Source of the DNA: Brachypodius melanocephalos
Lineage: Eukaryota; Chordata; Aves; Passeriformes; Pycnonotidae
Assembly: GCA_013398615.1 (NCBI GenBank)
Contig: VZSR01003805.1
Span: 2,062,638 to 2,126,637, forward strand
Reading direction: 5' to 3'
Length of the DNA: 64,000 nt
A model generated the notes under the pieces. That model had not been told where the DNA came from. It ran no database searches and worked only from the letters and a program-made list of their open reading frames with translations. Positions 58,701-64,000 of the stretch are shown piece by piece. Positions within the stretch are counted from its first letter, which is position 1. Every line of letters starts with the position of its first letter. A program made the translations under genes and the position numbers.

Positions 58701-61700
58701 ATATTAGGGGATGGGGCCAACTGGACCAACAGGACCAGCACTGTGAGTTGAGGAGGCAATACACAAACCATTTTTTCCACTTATTCCCCAAATATGTTTT
58801 TGGGTCAGGCTTCCAGGAGAAAGGAAAAATATGAACATTTAGGTCTGAAAATATCGTTACATTCTTCCTCTTAAAGGTAGATATTTAATTCAGATTTAGC
58901 CCTTGATTCTTGGGCTAAAAAACCTGTTAGTGCTGTAATGCATGGGAATTCTCTCAAAGACTGCATGAAGGCCAGAACATCACTTCTTCTATGCTAACTT
59001 TTAAAATGCAAATCAGAAATTATAGTTTCTGTGTGACCAGTTTCTCAAGAACAGGAAAAATAAGACATAATGAAAGAGGTAACTTAAATGCCTTAATTGG
59101 TACTGAAGCTGCATGTATGCAGACTCAAATCCTCTTAACATTTAAATTTCACTGCAGCTCCACTCGTATCTAGTGACAGGTGGAATATTTTGAACACAGA
59201 AGTCTCTGATGATTACTGTTGTGCCCTCTATGCCAAGATGATAAAAATGCCTGTTCAGTCTCCACTACCACTTCCAGTGTTAACAAAATTCGAGGAACAT
59301 TGACACAAAAAAAAGCCCCATTCCTTGTTTTAAAGTGTTCATCATAGTACCTATCTTTTGCTTTTTTGCCTTTCCAGACTTTAACTTACTCATATTTCCA
59401 GTTCCTTCTACATATAGACTTACACAAATATACTTTGTGCTGTGTATTTCCTTAGTACCTGGCCATGTGAAGGGAAGATGGTGTCTTTTATTAAATCAGT
59501 ACTCACTGAGTTTATACTGCAAGGAAAATTAACTGGTTTGAAATTTTCTAGCAGTATGCTGTGTGGAATGTTTTTTCACTAATTTTTATTAAAAAGTGCT
59601 GATTCCTGGAAACCGAAACAACAACAAAAAGATACTTTGCCACACTGCTACCAAATGACAGATTTCTGCTCAACTGAAGCAAAAGCTTCTTGTGATTACT
59701 AATCTTTGGGTCCCAAATGCCACAGAGGTCACACACATACCACAGAGTTTCCTGGTACTCTGCCACAGAGTTCTCAGGTTTTCAGGTTTTAGGGCCCTGC
59801 TTTACATTAAAGGATTGTTCAGGGTTATTCCCTCAACTGTTTCAGAAAAAAGAATTATGTGAAGAATTCATCTAAGCTAGGAATGGGAACTTACTCCATC
59901 TTCAAAGGTACAATTACAAGTAATATTTAGTTTTCAGAAACAAGAAATTTTTTTTTGTAGGGAATTCTAGTATTTCTCAACTTTTGTTCTCCTCTGGAAA
60001 AATATTTTTTAATATGAATTTCCTAATTTCCTATAGAACACATATTTGGAATTGGTGCCAGTTAGACATTTCTGATAAGACAACTTTTTCAACAGTTTAG
60101 CAACCAGATAAACATTTTTTTTAAAAAAAAGCCTCTTTAAATTTTTTTTAATGTGTGTTGGAAAACTATCTGCCATCTGATAAAACCCACCTGAGCACAA
60201 GGCATGCTTCTGTTCTTGTTCTTCCTTCATACAGATACTTCGTTTTTTCTTCACAAGTGTCCTTGTTTGGTTTTGAAGATGAAACAGAATTTTTTTATCT
60301 GCTCCTGAATAGACATTTGATTGTCAGTGAGGTGATCAAACTCCAGGTGTGGCAGATAAGGAATCTGATGATTACTTCTGCTGCACCTCTTTCCTTCCTC
60401 TCCCATAATTCTGCAGAAGCCCAGCAGGTTAAGCAGTCTGGGATGTCACCCACAGCTTGTCCCTGCCGTGAGAAAGATTAAGTATCAGGGAGAGTGTTAC
60501 CAAGTTAGATTAACAAATAAATCAAGTACAGGTTGAAGAGTAGCATAAAATTGTCTCTATAAATGAGAGGGCTAGGCCCAGTCATCCCCTGTTATCTAAG
60601 ATGTGCAGTCATCTCAGCATTTCAGGCGTTTCTTAAGGCCTGATGCAACCAGGAGTGCTGCAAATCTCCTGCAGGCTTCTGCCAAAACAGCCTCTGAAAT
60701 CCAGCCAACAGGAGAAAGAAGGATGTGCTTTAACTAGATGAGCTAACCAGGCGGGTTTTGGTAGCAGCCAAGAACAGGCTCCAAAGGTTACTCCATAATT
60801 ATTTGAAGGTCTTATAGACAACTCTTATCCCAGGCAGTTGATTGTAGTATACTAATTTTATATTCATGCGAATGTGCTATGTGTGTTGGCATTATTTGTC
60901 TTTTACAAGTGTGGTGAAGACTAATTTGTTTAAGAAGCCCTTTGTAAATTGGTGGGGATTCTGTAGGTTGTCTGATCCTGTAAAGCAGGCAGCAGGAATG
61001 TCAAGATCCAGAGCTTTTTCTTTACACCTCTGATGAAGACATCATGTCATTGATAAACACCTGCCACTCTGTTCTTGTTCACTCCTTTCTTGTTCCTTTA
61101 ATTTTGCTCATTTTTAGACATTGTGGAGTATGTAAAAAAAACACTGTTGCTATTCATCCATAGGAAAAGTATCACTAAAAGCAGACTTGCCTCAAAGACA
61201 CACAGGAACCTTGAGCCACCAAAGATGCAATGAGAAATCATGTCACCTTGTCCTGTTATGAGAAACTGCAGACACGACGTAAAGGACAGTTGAGGATGAT
61301 TTAAGTTTGAAAAGCTACTACTGTTCTTACCCAGACACAATTCATCCCATGCAATGGTGTAATGACTTGGAGGAACAGGTGGACTACTTAATTATAGGCA
61401 GAAATGAACTGCTAGTAAACTCTCACCAGCAGTGTTTGCATTGGAGCCATCACTGTCCAGCCATAGTCCAGATTCCTTACGGTGAATTAATGGCACGCAG
61501 CACGTTCTTTCTCTTATTTACATAGAGCCCAGACATAGGCAGCTTCTCTGATTTGATGTTACTGTTCAGTAAAACAGAAGCCCTGCATGAGAAAATAGCA
61601 GTAAATAAGGGAAGGCTTAATGGCAAAATGTAACAAATGAGCAACTTGCATTAGCAAGATGTGCCAGGTCTGGGTGAAGTCAGGTTTCAGAGGATTGCCA

Positions 61701-64000
61701 AGGGTATTGCAAACCTCTTTGCTTTAATGGATTGAATGAAAAGATATTCGTCTGAGACTAGCAGATTATTTAAAATCAAATATAGACCATCTTGTACTTG
61801 AAAAGGAAAGGACTCAGGAAAGATGCTGTAAACAATATTCCCTCTGTTTTTCTGGCTGCCCTTACACATTCTTAAGAAGGCAAACAAAGTAGTATGACTA
61901 TGAGTCTAAACAAACTCTGGGAGAGCAAGTCTGAAACCTAGATTTTCTATATATTACACTTGTCAGGTGGTGGCACTTGAAAGGGCAGAGCATCAATCAA
62001 GCACAAGACACATAGGGCTTGTGTCTTCATAAATACTGGTTTAGAGAAGCACTGCTCCCAGATAGAGTTTTTTGGGGGCTACTATCACAAATGTGGCTGA
62101 TAATACAAAAAATTAATCTTATTTTCTAAAATAGTATTTAAAGATCTAATATGGCTGTTTTTCCAAACCTTCACAACTGCAGCTTCATTGTTGTTGTTGC
62201 TTTTAGAATGTCATATGAAGGCTCTGAGATACTGATAAAAACACCTCATGAAAAAAGGGTGTAAATTCTTACTGTGCGGCATACGTAAGGAGTCAGAAAA
62301 GAACCAGATGGTGACCAGGGGGAAAAGTAGTTATTTTATCTCTTGTCCTTGTCCCCCTCATTCAGCTGAAAGGGTAAGAGTCTGGTTCCTGCTACATGCT
62401 GTGAGGAGGAGCATCTGATCTATAAGGAGAGGAGTTTCTTACCTGGGAGCTCGGCTGTTCTCTTTCCTCTTCCCTTGTGATCTCTGCATACCTGGGGTAA
62501 TTGAGAGAGCATCTGCAGTCTGAATTATGTCCTTCCTTAAGGGCTGCAGAGGAAGGTCAGACATTTTCTGAAGGTGCATGCAGTCAATTCCCAAAATACA
62601 CCATCACTGCTGAAATCAGTGACAAAATAGGCCTTGATTTGGGAACTTAATAGTGTTTTTGCACTTATAAATGTAACTCATCTACTCCATAATACAAAAT
62701 GGAGAGCTAATAGTAAAAGTTAATTACAGAATCACAGAAATTATAACTATTTTTTACTGCTTTTAAACAAAATTTTGGTCTGCATGCCAACATTCTGTAT
62801 TCTCTAAAAATGTTAGCGATTCTATCATGTGACAGTGTGACTAGTAATTTAAATCCTGCAAATACTAATCTTTTTCAGATTTGAACTGTGAATTACATCT
62901 TATATAAGTCCTTTCAGAAGAAATTAATACAAAGATTCTGTGGCTAAACATACTTAAGAGCTACATAGCCAAGAATCAGAAGAATTTATTCATAATGGAC
63001 CCTAATGTCCTCTAAATTTCAATTTTTTCCAATAGTTTGTCCAAATAATAGCAGTTTTGAAGAAAAGTATTTTATGCTAGTAGAAAATATGCATGCAAGA
63101 ACTACTAAATGAGAGGTAATGGGAATATATCAGGTTTTAATGATTTCTGGTTATGCTATGCTTACTTAGGGCAGAGAGAATTGAAATGATTAGCTGGTTT
63201 CTAAAGGTGTAGCCCAGAGCAGGATATGAATTATGTTGCCTACTGCCCAGCTCCTCATAATGATGACCAAGACTAGTGCAGGAGAGTTCTTGGGGTGCAG
63301 AGCCTTCATAGGCAGATATGAAAGCAGAGACAAATGGGACTCCAGAACCAAGGGTACTAATCTTAGAATCCACTTCTTGAAAAATGACAATCACCAGCTA
63401 TGCTTAAATTTAAAGAGAGTATTTATCACTCCTATTGCGACTACTCATTGATTTCATTGCAAAGCAATTAAATGTTTTTGTGGTTTATGAAGTTTTGCTG
63501 TGTACTGTCTTTAACTATTTGGATTGCTGACAACTGGAAAAAAAACTAGAGCTATTTTATTGCTATAAAAAAGATTATTTGATTTTTGGAAGAGAAGAAT
63601 ATTAATTGAGAGATTCTTTCTGACTATAAGTAAGAAGCACTGTTTGAAATTCAGAGGAAAGATCATTAATAAGAAACAAAGGGCAGAGAACAAAGACAAA
63701 TTCTGATTTATCACAAAGTTTAGACCATTTTTGGTTTTTCCAGCTAATCTATAATGAAATAACAGTTACAAGTATTTAAAATGCCACTAACTACAGATGA
63801 TATTATGATGTAAACAAGTATCACCTTCCATATCCATTTTCAGAAACCTAAACTTTATCTTATGAAATAAAGATTGATTTTTTTGTTTACAAACAAATAA
63901 AAGATAGGTTAGAATTTGAATATGTTCATTTACTAGTTTATCTTTCCTCATTTAGACTGTTTCCTTGCCTATTTAAGCAGAAAGCTGTGCAAATGAGAAG
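55701..64000. other. Intergenic, no gene or repeat recognised
   Basis: About 8.3 kb of AT-rich sequence. Open frames up to 108 codons (60155-60481, plus strand, opening at GTG rather than ATG) show no recognisable family. A 9-base inverted repeat with a 9-base loop lies at 58612-58638. No METAP2 or other known neighbour was found. Confidence 0.55.

Noticed and set aside
60235..60331. An open segment with CATACAG acceptor and GTGATC donor (YFVFSSQVSLFGFEDETEFF...)
   Set aside because: The donor is weak, codon choice is AT-rich like the background, and there is no family match; less convincing than the three candidate segments reported.
33461..64000. METAP2 or mir-331, which follow VEZT in human
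   Set aside because: No METAP2 protein segment and no mir-331 hairpin could be recognised; the neighbour probably lies beyond the window.

Overview
This is vertebrate nuclear DNA, most likely avian and probably from a songbird. It is AT-rich, genes are split by kilobase introns, and the recognisable interspersed repeats are mostly CR1 LINEs, including one with the typical avian CR1 3' tail near 12.44 kb, plus one LTR of the ERVL-like kind common in birds. The species cannot be named from the window.

The dominant gene is VEZT (vezatin, an adherens-junction transmembrane protein) on the plus strand. Ten coding exons between 3,894 and 32,740 join without a frame break into 739 codons plus a TGA stop. 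They match human vezatin, recalled from family knowledge, from about residue 57 to the C-terminus. The first roughly 56 residues (promoter, 5' UTR and first exons) lie upstream, so bases 1-3,893 are intron. Exon phases are consistent throughout. The most striking feature is the fifth intron in the window (14,560-18,607). It has no usable GT-AG boundaries but carries a near-perfect minor-spliceosome (U12) signal set: donor ATATCCTTT, branch site CCTTAAC and an AC 3' end. Using AT-AC ends restores the residues LKN-YPLN found in human vezatin. The VEZT 3' UTR follows, with AATAAA signals at 32,779, 33,334 and 33,446.

From about 33.5 kb to 64 kb I recognise no known gene. The stretch holds old CR1 fragments (37.4, 51.3 and 54.9 kb), a probable solo LTR with near-matching 5-bp target duplications (50,131-50,753), a TA/TG/CA microsatellite (40.86 kb) and low-complexity tracts. 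Three short plus-strand open segments there (45.65, 48.09 and 52.37 kb) look like exons by splice signals and/or codon pattern but match no protein I recognise. They are reported as candidate pieces of an unassigned gene or pseudogene, not as established genes.

No tRNA, rRNA, microRNA or CRISPR feature could be supported.
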